Positions 1 to 7,574 of a DNA stretch of 64,000 bases are shown one piece after another. Location: the NCBI GenBank assembly GCA_964646345.1, contig CAZYDU010000001.1, positions 1 through 64,000 on the forward strand, written 5' to 3'. The stretch comes from RGIG1681 sp964646345 (lineage in GTDB: Bacteria > Bacillota > Clostridia > Christensenellales > UBA1242). Position 1 is the first letter of the stretch. Every line of letters begins with the position of its first letter. The translations under genes were made by a program, and so were the position numbers. The notes beneath the pieces were generated by a model. It was given only the letters and a program-made list of their open reading frames with translations, did not search any database and was not told the DNA's origin.

Positions 1-16
1 ACAAAACTAAAATTAA

Positions 17-91
17 ATGAAAAAGCCCAATAAAAATATTGATAGTGATTAAATCCGTTGCAAAATTGACACCATAATTTTAAAAACCATG
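17..91 (+). other. N-terminal coding relic of the PadR gene with an in-frame TAA
   Basis: An ATG at 17 opens the same reading frame as the PadR gene and encodes MKKPNKNIDSD, then a TAA stop at 50-52. The frame then continues IRCKIDTIILKT into the annotated start. PadR-like proteins of this type commonly begin with a conserved stretch resembling IDSDLIRGxIDTIILK, so the TAA occupies a position where a leucine (TTA) is expected. A one-base change would explain it. No ribosome binding site is visible before the ATG at 17, and the window edge is close. Confidence 0.7.
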
Positions 92-2368
92 CTCAAAGAA
101 GATAAATATGGTCTTGATATTATCAAAGAAGTAAGTGATAAAAGTAACGGTACTTATGAACTTAAGCAACCTACTCTTTATAGCTGTTTGAAGCGTCTTG
201 AAAATCAAGAGCTTATTTCTTCATACTGGGTTGACAGTGAAATTGGTGGAAAAAGACACTACTATAAACTTACCGATAAAGGTCGTGAATTTTATAACAA
301 GAAACAAGAAGAATGGGCTAAATCTAAATTTATTATTGATAACCTTCTAAGTAACTATGACTATGAAGAATATCGTTTAGTAAAAAAAGACGAATTTGAT
401 GAAATTTTAGAAAAAAAAGCTAATGCACCAATTTACACTAATGAAAACTCCACTGCAACAAGCAATGATAGCCAAGAATTTTTGGCGGATAACGATAATT
501 CAACTAATGAAGAAGAATCTAACAATGACGAAAGTTTTGACGCATCAGATGAAGAAAACTTTGATACTATAAACGATAGTGAAGATTCAGAAGCAGAAGT
601 TTCCACAATCGAAATGTCTGATGACTCAAGCGAAGTTGAAGAAGCAGAAAATAATTCTGAAGCGAGCAATTATATAAATCCGGACAATTCAGAAGATAAA
701 GATTACTATAACGAAAACAACTTTGATATTTCTGAAAATGATGAAGATGAATCTCCAATAGATTACAATGAAATTCAAGACAAAGAAAACGATGTTTTTG
801 AACTTGGCGAAAATGTAGACGAAGAATTTGAAGATGAAGTTGAAGATACAAATTTCTTGAATAATTCTGATAATGACGACTACCCTGTTTATTTTGAAAC
901 TAAACAATCAGACGAAAGCGAAATATCTGAAAATGAAATTACTTATGAAACAAGTGACCAAAGTATGAACGAGCTTAACATTTTAAGCCGTTTACATGCT
1001 CAAGATGACGAAGAAATTAACACGTATTACGGTGACCAAAAATCATACGTAAATCATCTTAGAAACCTTGATGAAAGCCAACTTGAACAACAGGATTTGC
1101 TTGATAGTTCACTTTACACAAACCCAGATGATGTAAATAAGTCTATAGATGAATTTTCAGAAGCTGTTGAAAAACTCAATAATTTTGATAGTCATAAATC
1201 AGCAGTTGAAGAACCTGAAGACATCGAAGAAGACGAAAACCAAATAGAAGAAGATGTTAATCTTGACTACCCTGAACTTTATAACGGAACTAACGAATAC
1301 TTGCAAGAAAACAATGACGAAACAAGCGAAGAAATGGATACTCAAGATGACTTGGAAGAACTTGAAACATTAAAAAATATGTCTTCAAATGCATTTTTTG
1401 ATAGCGATGACAAGGCTGATTATGATGCTCAACCAGCATCAGTTAATAGTTATGAAAAAACTTATGAAAACAGCTTAGACTATGAATTTGAACCAGAAGT
1501 CAAAAGTTCAATGTCCTTTGAAGAAATTGCAAACGAAATTAAGCCAATCGAAGAAGCTGAGCCTGAAAATGAGAACACTTTTGAGCAAGTTACCGACTAC
1601 TCTGCTGAAGAAAATAATTATGACAATAACTATGAAAACGATAATATGAGTGAAATTGATTCAATTATCTCAAACAATATAACAACGACCTACACTGAAC
1701 CGACACAAATGTTTTATAAAAATCAAACAACGAATTATCGTGAAAAACTTGGAGAATTGTCAAAATATTCAAGAGTAACTCTCGATGACAAAAACGACAC
1801 ATTAAACAATGAAGAAGCTCTTGAAAAAGCAAAAGATATTGCAGAAATTACAAAAGAACTTGAAGAAGAAGGCATAAAAATCAAGGAACATTACAAGCAA
1901 ACAAGTGGTAAAAAACTCGACAGAAACTACCTTTTGTCAAATCGCATTAATCTAATGAAAAGTTTGATTTTGTTCTTTGGTTATGTGTTTATTTTGTCAG
2001 CGGTTTATATCGTTTTAAATAACACACCAATTAGCGATAACTCTTGGTTTACAATCAAACCTTTCCTTATTGGATTTATTCCTTTTGGCATTGTTTTAGC
2101 TTACTATTTGATTTTATTTGTAATAAATCCTTACAAAAAAATTGAAGCTAAATTCCACTTCAGGATAATGCTATTTATTTCAATAATTGTCACAATTCAG
2201 TTATTGCTTATAACCTACTGCGTAAACCTTCAACTAGGTTTTTATAGCTTTACACAAAAAGAATATAATCATTTATACTGGATTATCCCAAGCATTATTT
2301 CATTTGCACCTATTATTGATAACCTGATATATCTTGCACTATTTAAATCAAGAAATTTCAATGTATAA
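89..2368 (+). CDS. PadR-like regulator with long acidic linker and C-terminal membrane segments
   Basis: Residues 1-90 match the PadR winged-helix family: KYGLDIIKEV, then a TYELKQPTLYSCLKRLE recognition region, then a GGKRHYYKLTDKGREF wing. Residues about 100-610 are low-complexity and rich in Asp, Glu, Asn and Ser, probably disordered. The last 140 residues hold about four hydrophobic segments (near 622-643, 658-680, 691-712 and 728-752). PadR proteins are normally soluble and 100-200 residues long, so a 759-residue membrane-tethered version is unusual. The first helix of the DNA-binding domain is encoded upstream of a TAA stop, so the annotated ATG gives a truncated domain. Whether the protein is made and binds DNA is uncertain. 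No neighbouring efflux gene, the common PadR target, is visible. Confidence 0.7.
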   Translation: MLKEDKYGLDIIKEVSDKSNGTYELKQPTLYSCLKRLENQELISSYWVDSEIGGKRHYYKLTDKGREFYNKKQEEWAKSKFIIDNLLSNYDYEEYRLVKKDEFDEILEKKANAPIYTNENSTATSNDSQEFLADNDNSTNEEESNNDESFDASDEENFDTINDSEDSEAEVSTIEMSDDSSEVEEAENNSEASNYINPDNSEDKDYYNENNFDISENDEDESPIDYNEIQDKENDVFELGENVDEEFEDEVEDTNFLNNSDNDDYPVYFETKQSDESEISENEITYETSDQSMNELNILSRLHAQDDEEINTYYGDQKSYVNHLRNLDESQLEQQDLLDSSLYTNPDDVNKSIDEFSEAVEKLNNFDSHKSAVEEPEDIEEDENQIEEDVNLDYPELYNGTNEYLQENNDETSEEMDTQDDLEELETLKNMSSNAFFDSDDKADYDAQPASVNSYEKTYENSLDYEFEPEVKSSMSFEEIANEIKPIEEAEPENENTFEQVTDYSAEENNYDNNYENDNMSEIDSIISNNITTTYTEPTQMFYKNQTTNYREKLGELSKYSRVTLDDKNDTLNNEEALEKAKDIAEITKELEEEGIKIKEHYKQTSGKKLDRNYLLSNRINLMKSLILFFGYVFILSAVYIVLNNTPISDNSWFTIKPFLIGFIPFGIVLAYYLILFVINPYKKIEAKFHFRIMLFISIIVTIQLLLITYCVNLQLGFYSFTQKEYNHLYWIIPSIISFAPIIDNLIYLALFKSRNFNV

Positions 2369-2371
2369 AGA

Positions 2372-2404
2372 AAAAACTCACTAGCTTAATGTTAGTGAGT
2401 TTTT
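2372..2404 (+). terminator. Intrinsic terminator after the PadR-like gene
   Basis: A 12-bp perfect stem (AAAAACTCACTA / TAGTGAGTTTTT) with a 9-nt loop is followed by a T-rich tract. It starts four bases after the stop codon. Confidence 0.85.
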
Positions 2405-2495
2405 CTTTTTTAGACCAAACTTTCTTAGTCTCTTACTTTTGTATTTAAGTAATAAAACTACCAAAGATTAATCACAATACTTTTCAAAATAAAAA

Positions 2496-2516
2496 CCGAC
2501 CGCATAATTTGGTCGG
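2496..2516 (-). terminator. Terminator of the tRNA-Trp transcript
   Basis: Read on the minus strand, CCGACC and GGTCGG pair around a 9-nt loop and are followed by TTTTTATTTT. It lies just downstream of the tRNA 3' end. Confidence 0.8.
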
Positions 2517-2522
2517 CTATTT

Positions 2523-2596
2523 TGGCAGGGGTGGAAGGAGTTGAACCCTCCTCTGGAGTTTTGGAGACTCTCATTCTACCGATGAACTACACCCCT
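2523..2596 (-). tRNA. tRNA-Trp (anticodon CCA)
   Basis: A 74-nt cloverleaf with an encoded CCA end. The acceptor arms AGGGGTG and CACCCCT pair perfectly. The D arm carries the GTTC...GAA pairs, the T stem GAGGG/CCTTC has one G-U pair around the loop TTCAACT, and the anticodon loop CTCCAAA places CCA at plus positions 2562-2564. The outermost anticodon-stem pair is an A-C mismatch. The sequence resembles Bacillus tRNA-Trp. It has its own promoter and terminator and is not part of a tRNA cluster. Confidence 0.93.
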
Positions 2597-2609
2597 ATGC
2601 ATGTTTATA

Positions 2610-2637
2610 ATTATAATGAATTTGCTTTTTTTGTCAA
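2610..2637 (-). promoter_or_regulatory. Promoter of tRNA-Trp
   Basis: Consensus TTGACA and TATAAT are separated by 16 bp. The expected start falls about seven bases before the mature tRNA 5' end, giving a very short leader. Confidence 0.88.
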
Positions 2638-2655
2638 TGATTTACACTAAATTAT

Positions 2656-2684
2656 TTGTATTTTCATGGGTTTCGTGTTATCAT
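2656..2684 (+). promoter_or_regulatory. Extended -10 promoter of rnhA
   Basis: TTGTAT, a 17-bp spacer and TATCAT preceded by TGT (an extended -10). The predicted transcription start is about four bases before the rnhA ATG at 2695. That supports this start and argues against the upstream TTG at 2656. No Shine-Dalgarno is visible. Confidence 0.5.
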
Positions 2685-2694
2685 TATTTTGCTT

Positions 2695-3147
2695 ATGGAA
2701 GAAAAAAAATATTTTGTTACAATTTATACAGATGGTGCATGTTCGGGCAATCCTGGGGCTGGTGGCTGGGGTGCTATTTTAATGGCAAACGGCAAAAGCA
2801 AGGAATTTTCAGGATTTAACAGCGAAACTACCAATAATAAAATGGAGCTCACTGCCGTTATTGAAGCACTTAAAGCACTCAAAAAACCTTGCACTGTTGA
2901 GCTTTATTCGGATTCTGCTTACGTTGTTAATGCTTTCCTTCAAGGCTGGCTTGAGAATTGGAAAGCTAATGGCTGGCGTGGTGCTGATAAAAAGCCTGTA
3001 AAAAATATAGAGCTTTGGCAAGAACTTGATACTCTTTTGCAGGTGCACGATGTAAAGTTTATTAAGGTTAAAGGTCATGCTGATAACGAATTTAACAACC
3101 GCTGCGATGCTTTGGCTACTGGCGAAATTGCAAAACATTTAAATTAG
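2695..3147 (+). CDS. rnhA: Ribonuclease HI
   Basis: Cleaves the RNA strand of RNA-DNA hybrids, for example R-loops and primer remnants. The 150-residue protein carries the whole RNase H fold and active site: Asp in YTDGACSGNPG, Glu in KMELTAVIEAL, Asp in LYSDSAYV, and the late Asp in KVKGHADNEFNNRCDALA. The basic loop WKANGWRGADKKPVKN typical of type HI enzymes is present. The ATG at 2695 is preferred because homology begins right after it and a promoter lies immediately upstream. A Cys-rich gene follows nine bases later with a good ribosome binding site, so the two are probably co-transcribed. Confidence 0.95.
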   Translation: MEEKKYFVTIYTDGACSGNPGAGGWGAILMANGKSKEFSGFNSETTNNKMELTAVIEALKALKKPCTVELYSDSAYVVNAFLQGWLENWKANGWRGADKKPVKNIELWQELDTLLQVHDVKFIKVKGHADNEFNNRCDALATGEIAKHLN

Positions 3148-3156
3148 GAGAAATTT

Positions 3157-3423
3157 ATGGAAAAAAGAAAATATGGCGATGAAAATGGAATGTGTGTTTT
3201 AGACGAAACATTAAAGTGTGATAATTGCGGAGAATGCGACCGCTGTGATATTGACCCAAATAAAATTTGCGATAATTGCGGAGCTTGTTTAAATCAATAC
3301 AACACAAACGAAAAAGGATTCGTGGAAGTTCCTGTTGACAAAATCGACACAACTGGTGGCGACCCAACACTCGAAGATTTTTACGAATCTATGGGTCTTG
3401 AAGACGAAGAAGATGATGAATAA
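3157..3423 (+). CDS. Small Cys-rich, acidic-tailed protein of unknown function
   Basis: An 88-residue protein with eight cysteines, seven of them within 24 residues as CDNCGECDRC and CDNCGAC. This pattern suggests a bound metal ion or a small Fe-S or zinc site. The C-terminus is acidic (LEDEEDDE). The start follows a clear AGGAG with a 6-base spacer. It is paired with rnhA and ends at a strong bidirectional terminator. I do not recognise a named family, so no function is assigned. The cysteine spacing and good translation signals make it a likely real gene. Confidence 0.75.
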   Translation: MEKRKYGDENGMCVLDETLKCDNCGECDRCDIDPNKICDNCGACLNQYNTNEKGFVEVPVDKIDTTGGDPTLEDFYESMGLEDEEDDE

Positions 3424-3434
3424 TTTTAGAACAA

Positions 3435-3487
3435 AAAAAGTATCATATATAATAATCCATACGAGATTATTATATATGATACTTTTT
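3435..3487. terminator. Bidirectional terminator with a 23-bp stem
   Basis: Arms 3435-3457 and 3465-3487 are perfectly complementary over 23 bp around a 7-nt loop, starting with A5 and ending with T5. It sits between the convergent ends of the Cys-rich gene and the alpha-oxoamine synthase gene and can serve both. Confidence 0.9.
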
Positions 3488-3489
3488 AT

Positions 3490-4677
3490 TTATTTTTCAA
3501 TTAAACCAAACTCATCAAAAACCTTTGCTATAATATCGGCTGCTTCTTCCAAAATTTCATTTGTGTGAGTGGTTGTGTAAGTTGTTCTAACCAAACATTG
3601 TCCCGGTGGAGTTGCTGGTGGCAATACTGGGTTTGCATAAACACCTTCTTCAAATAAACGTTTACAAACTTTGAGTGTAACTTCTTGGTCATAAGTGAAA
3701 AGTGCAATAATTGGGGCTTTGCTATCTGCAAATTTAATTCCCCTTTCACGCAATAATTTTCTCATGTACTCTGCAACTTCAGTTAAATGACTAACTCTTT
3801 CTGGCTCTGCTTTAATGATATGCAATGATTCTAACGTTGTTGCAAGCGAAGCTGGTGTGATTGATGCTGAGAAAATAAATGGTCTTGATGTATGACGAAT
3901 ATACTCTGCAACTTCATGACTGCAACCACAATATCCGCCCATTGATGCAAGTGATTTTGAGAATGTGCCATAAATCAAATCAACTTCGTCAGTTAATCCA
4001 AAATATTCAGCAGTACCTGCCCCAGTCTTTCCCAAAACACCAAACGAGTGTGCATCGTCAACCATTAATCTTGCACCGTATTTTTTCTTAATTTCAACAA
4101 GTCTTGGCAAGTCACAAATATCTCCAGTCATTGAGAAGATACCATCTGTAATAATAAGAATTCCAGCATCTTCTGGAACGTTTTGAAGTTTTTGTTCTAG
4201 TTCATCATAATCCAAGTGATTAAATCTGACCATTGTGGCATATGAAAGTTTGCAACCATCATAAATTGATGCATGATTTTCTTTGTCACAAAAGATATAA
4301 TCTTTTCTTCCCGCAATAGCTGAAATTACACCAAGATTGGTTTGAAAACCACTACCCATTGTAACACAATCTTCTTTACCCAAAAACTCAGCTAGTTCTT
4401 TTTCAAGCTGAATATGAAGTGTTGTTGTGCCGTTTAAAAATCTTGAACCTGAACAACCAGTTCCAAACTTTTCAGTTGCGTCAACTGCAGCTTTGATAAC
4501 TCTTGGGTCACTTGTCAAGCCTTGATAATTGTTTGAACCAATCATAATCATTCGTTTTCCTTCCATCTCAACAACTGTGTCTTGTTTAGACTCAAGTGTA
4601 TGGAAATATGGATAAATACCAGCTTCTTGAATATCTTTTGCTAGTGTAAAATCTTTACATTTTTGAAATAAATCCAT
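3490..4677 (-). CDS. Alpha-oxoamine synthase, serine palmitoyltransferase-like
   Basis: A PLP-dependent fold-type I enzyme of 395 residues. Members condense an amino acid with an acyl-CoA and release CO2. Visible features are SNNYQGLTSDPRV, the glycine-rich FGTGCSGSRFLNGTTTLH, the PLP-contacting DDAHSFGVLG, and the Schiff-base lysine in GTFSKSLASMGGYCG. The lysine motif and the following RPFIFSASITPAS read more like bacterial serine palmitoyltransferases (TFSKSxASxGG, FSAS) than Kbl (TLGKALGG) or BioF. This is an inference from motifs, and 2-amino-3-ketobutyrate CoA ligase or BioF remain possible. No acyl-carrier-protein, biotin or threonine genes lie nearby. The start follows AGGAG, and the gene has its own promoter. 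Confidence 0.8.
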   Translation of the reverse strand: MDLFQKCKDFTLAKDIQEAGIYPYFHTLESKQDTVVEMEGKRMIMIGSNNYQGLTSDPRVIKAAVDATEKFGTGCSGSRFLNGTTTLHIQLEKELAEFLGKEDCVTMGSGFQTNLGVISAIAGRKDYIFCDKENHASIYDGCKLSYATMVRFNHLDYDELEQKLQNVPEDAGILIITDGIFSMTGDICDLPRLVEIKKKYGARLMVDDAHSFGVLGKTGAGTAEYFGLTDEVDLIYGTFSKSLASMGGYCGCSHEVAEYIRHTSRPFIFSASITPASLATTLESLHIIKAEPERVSHLTEVAEYMRKLLRERGIKFADSKAPIIALFTYDQEVTLKVCKRLFEEGVYANPVLPPATPPGQCLVRTTYTTTHTNEILEEAADIIAKVFDEFGLIEK

Positions 4678-4706
4678 GTATTATTCTCCTAAAAAAAACT
4701 AATCTA

Positions 4707-4734
4707 ATTATACTAGAAATTTGGGATAATTCAA
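4707..4734 (-). promoter_or_regulatory. Promoter of the alpha-oxoamine synthase gene
   Basis: TTGAAT, 16 bp, TATAAT, about 30 bases before the start codon. It is divergent from the promoter of the next gene. Confidence 0.7.
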
Positions 4735-4742
4735 AAGAAATA

Positions 4743-4772
4743 TTTGGGGTTTCGTATCTTTTTGTATATAAT
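4743..4772 (+). promoter_or_regulatory. Promoter of the acyltransferase-like gene, placed for a leaderless start
   Basis: A perfect TATAAT ends six bases before the ATG, so transcription would begin at the start codon. The upstream TTTGGG at 18-bp spacing is a weak -35. There is no Shine-Dalgarno. Confidence 0.5.
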
Positions 4773-4778
4773 AAATAT

Positions 4779-5897
4779 ATGGAAAATTTAAAACTAAACT
4801 TGAATTATTTTTTTAAACCAAAGAATAAATTTCTTAATAACCTGGCTTTAAAAAATTATAATTTTTATAAAATTGATATTTATGATGAAAAACCTTGCAT
4901 TTATATTTCGCCAATGGTATCGGAAATTGATTACAATTTAATCACAAAATGCCTAAACATTAAATTTGTTTTTTTGAGAAATGAAATTGTCGAAAAAATT
5001 AATACAGATGAGCTTACCAACCAAGAAGAACAAATTATTTTGGACGAGATAAAAAGGTTGAATGAACTGGGTTTTTCTATTTCATTTCTTTGGAACACAA
5101 ACCCTAGTGTGTTTGGCGAGAATGAAAAAATAACAAAACAACTTGCATTATTTTTGCACAAAACACAATTAGATGTAAAGATCTTAACATTCCCTGGCGA
5201 GTTTTTTGCACAACCCATTTGGTCTAAAGAAAAAAGAAATAATAAAATTTATGCTAATCAAAAAATTACAATAAAAGCGAAAACATTAAAAGGTTTAAGC
5301 AAACAAGAAATAGTAAAAATATTTCAAAACTCAACACCTTCTTCTGCAACTGAATATTCAAACAAATTTCCCGTTGACATTAAATCAAACAACAAAGCTT
5401 CGGGTCTAGAACAAATTTTATATGCTTGTCCAAATTGCAAAAAACTTTTATCAATTCGCTCAGAATTTTCATGCATAAAATGCAAAGAATGTGGCTCAGC
5501 TATTGAGTTTACATCAACAGGAGAAATACTGTTTTCAAAAAATTTAAATACTTTTGATGACTTAGAAAACTACCAATTTACGTGTTTAAAAAGGCATGAT
5601 TTCAATATAAACAAAATCATTGAATACAATAAAATAACGCAAATTTTGTCAGAAAATCTTAAAAAACCTATAAAAGTTAACGTTTTTTTGCAAATTTATG
5701 CAGATAAACTTGTTTTAGAAAATCCAGTGACACACAAAAAAACAAGTTATTTCTTTGAAGATATGGAAAGTGTAAAATATCTATATAATAATAAAATACT
5801 CATAAAATTAAAAAACGCAAAACAAATTTGTTTTTTTGGAAATAATAATGAAAATCTTTATATTATAAAAGATTTAGTAAAAATTAATAAAAACTAG
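4779..5897 (+). CDS. Degenerate PlsC-like acyltransferase with zinc-ribbon region
   Basis: The 372-residue layout resembles clostridial lysophospholipid acyltransferases that carry a C-terminal Zn-ribbon extension. CIYISPMVSEIDYNL sits where the HX4D catalytic motif is expected, ILTFPGEFFAQPIW where the PEGTRS-type motif is expected, then GLEQILYACPNCKKLLSI and CIKCKECGSAIEF, a four-Cys ribbon near residues 213-243. In the first motif the aspartate is kept but a Met occupies the histidine position, so acyltransferase activity is doubtful. The rest (about 250-372) is Lys/Asn-rich. It stands alone between a promoter and a terminator. The family call is an inference from layout, and the protein could have a purely structural or regulatory role. 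Confidence 0.5.
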   Translation: MENLKLNLNYFFKPKNKFLNNLALKNYNFYKIDIYDEKPCIYISPMVSEIDYNLITKCLNIKFVFLRNEIVEKINTDELTNQEEQIILDEIKRLNELGFSISFLWNTNPSVFGENEKITKQLALFLHKTQLDVKILTFPGEFFAQPIWSKEKRNNKIYANQKITIKAKTLKGLSKQEIVKIFQNSTPSSATEYSNKFPVDIKSNNKASGLEQILYACPNCKKLLSIRSEFSCIKCKECGSAIEFTSTGEILFSKNLNTFDDLENYQFTCLKRHDFNINKIIEYNKITQILSENLKKPIKVNVFLQIYADKLVLENPVTHKKTSYFFEDMESVKYLYNNKILIKLKNAKQICFFGNNNENLYIIKDLVKINKN

Positions 5898-5920
5898 AAA
5901 TTATTAAAACTTCTAGTTTT
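5890..5920. terminator. Bidirectional terminator overlapping the stop codon
   Basis: AAAACTAGAA and TTCTAGTTTT pair over 10 bp around an 11-nt loop with T-tracts on either strand. The TAG stop of the acyltransferase-like gene lies inside the left arm. The convergent SSB-like gene ends ten bases beyond. Confidence 0.8.
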
Positions 5921-5929
5921 TTATTTTGA

Positions 5930-6622
5930 TTAAAAATCAGCCATGGCGTGTTTGTTTTGAGATATATAATTTTCTTGTTTGGTTACTTCAAAATTTTCGC
6001 ACTCAAGATTTTCCGCTAAAACAACACTTGAAAGTGAAATTTCATAAGCAACCCTTGTTTCGGTTTCAGTTTCTGAAATTTTCTTTTGATATTTTCTGCT
6101 TTGTATTCTGCCTTGAACTTCTAACTTTTCTCCAACACCCAAATCTTTAACAAATCTAGCATTTCTTCCCCAGGCAATGCATGGCAAGTAATCACTTTTA
6201 TTGTAAGCTCTATTAACCGCCAATAAACAATCACAAATTTCTCTGCCAAATGGAGTTGTTCTGTATATTGGTTCTTTGCATAAATACCCAATCATGCAAA
6301 TTTGATTAACCGCTTGCATCTCTGCCGGGTCTAAAAGTTCCTTAACAAAAATTGTAAGCATTAATTTACTTTTCTCGCCATCAAGTTTATTGTATGAACG
6401 AAACTGACCAGAAATTGCAATTTCATCACCAACATTAAATCCCTCAATCAATCTTTCAGATATTGTCACAGGCAATAAATCTACTTCATCAGAAAGTCTT
6501 TTTACTTCGACATACATTTCAAAAAAACCTTCTCCCATAACTGTATGTGAATATGTTGGGAGTTTTGCAATTTTTCCTTTGATTAAAACACTATTATTGT
6601 TTTCATAAGAACCATTATTCAT
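5930..6622 (-). CDS. Single-stranded DNA-binding protein-like, two OB folds
   Basis: A 230-residue protein with two repeated OB-fold regions. The first (about 12-100) contains VLIKGKIAKL and GDEIAISGQFRSY. The second (about 107-205) contains NQICMIGYLCKEPIYRTTPFGREICDCLLAVNR in shifted pieces and LEVQGRIQSRKY, the typical SSB pattern. The short acidic-hydrophobic ending HAMADF recalls the SSB C-terminal tip that recruits partner proteins. It is not the canonical 110-180 residue single-OB Ssb, and similar tandem-OB proteins occur in Clostridia. It lies five bases downstream of pdaB, so it may be co-expressed with that gene during sporulation. Confidence 0.7.
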   Translation of the reverse strand: MNNGSYENNNSVLIKGKIAKLPTYSHTVMGEGFFEMYVEVKRLSDEVDLLPVTISERLIEGFNVGDEIAISGQFRSYNKLDGEKSKLMLTIFVKELLDPAEMQAVNQICMIGYLCKEPIYRTTPFGREICDCLLAVNRAYNKSDYLPCIAWGRNARFVKDLGVGEKLEVQGRIQSRKYQKKISETETETRVAYEISLSSVVLAENLECENFEVTKQENYISQNKHAMADF

Positions 6623-6627
6623 TTTAT

Positions 6628-7404
6628 TTATTCCTTATTGTTTTTTATTTTTTGTAATCCGTTATTATCAACTATATAATCATTGTCATACACAAGTTCA
6701 GACATCTTTACCATTTTATATCCATTACTAGACAAGTAAGATATAATAAGTGGCAAAGCTTCTAAAATATGGTCGGAATTATTATGGCATAAAATTATAG
6801 AGCCGTTTTTTACATTTTGTTTTACTCTTTCAAAAATCTCATTAGCTGATAACCCTTTCCAATCTAATGTATCAACGTCCCACTGAATAGTTTTTAACCC
6901 AAGAGACCCTGCAACACTTAAAACAGTATCGTTGTAATCGCCAAAAGGTGCTCTGAAAAATTTAACAGTCTTACCTGTTATTTTGGTTATTTTTGAAATA
7001 GATGTTTCCAATTCTTCTGTCATTTTAGCTTTCGATAAACCACTCATCTTTGGGTGCGTATTTGAATGAGTGCCAATATCAAATCCAGCTTCATCTATCT
7101 TTTTTACCTTATCTTCATTTTGTTCAATCCAAAAACCAACTAGAAAAAATGTACCCTTTATCCCCGCATTATTTAATGTTTCGACAATTTTTAAAGTTTT
7201 ATCTGAACCCCAAGCCGCATCGAATGTAAGTGCAACTTTTTTTTCAGCTGTCTCAACTGAATATATAGGAACAAGTCTATAACTATAGCCAAAATATAAA
7301 GTCCCGGAACTCGTCACAAATATTACTGTAGCAAGTGCAAATGCAATCAGCGATAAAGATAATATTTTCGCAGTTGTTGTTATTTTCGAACACAGTATCT
7401 TCAT
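6628..7404 (-). CDS. pdaB: Polysaccharide deacetylase, PdaB-like sporulation family
   Basis: NodB-fold carbohydrate esterase of 258 residues, expected to remove N-acetyl groups from peptidoglycan sugars. Residues 10-35 form an N-terminal membrane anchor or signal. The metal and catalytic motifs are present: TFDAAWG (first Asp), THSNTHP (HxxxH), RAPFGDYN, WDVDTLDWKG, and the late His in ILCHN. The LTFDAAWGSDKT start and length fit the YbaN/PdaB family, which is limited to endospore formers. It lies downstream of sigF, which fits a sporulation role. A separate start signal (AAGGAG) and a 170-bp gap before it allow its own promoter. Confidence 0.82.
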   Translation of the reverse strand: MKILCSKITTTAKILSLSLIAFALATVIFVTSSGTLYFGYSYRLVPIYSVETAEKKVALTFDAAWGSDKTLKIVETLNNAGIKGTFFLVGFWIEQNEDKVKKIDEAGFDIGTHSNTHPKMSGLSKAKMTEELETSISKITKITGKTVKFFRAPFGDYNDTVLSVAGSLGLKTIQWDVDTLDWKGLSANEIFERVKQNVKNGSIILCHNNSDHILEALPLIISYLSSNGYKMVKMSELVYDNDYIVDNNGLQKIKNNKE

Positions 7405-7453
7405 ACAAATTACTCCTTAATTGTACTAAATCAACAATATTTTACACAAAAAT

Positions 7454-7480
7454 TAATATGTTTAAATTTATAATCTTTAC
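7454..7480 (-). promoter_or_regulatory. Possible sigma-F/sigma-G-type promoter before pdaB
   Basis: GTAAA, 15 bp, CATATTA resembles the Bacillus sigma-G consensus (GYATR and CATAHTA) with one mismatch, about 50 bases before the pdaB start. Such matches arise by chance in AT-rich DNA, so this is only suggestive. Confidence 0.25.
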
Positions 7481-7574
7481 TCGTTCTTTGTCGGATTTTG
7501 TCTATTAAATTTTGTTGATTTTATAATTAAATTGTATTTGTAAAAAACGCAAATTATGTCAAAAATTACTAAAA

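Noticed and set aside
2656..2694. N-terminal extension of rnhA from a TTG
   Set aside because: It overlaps the predicted promoter, is hydrophobic and unlike RNase HI, and has no ribosome binding site.
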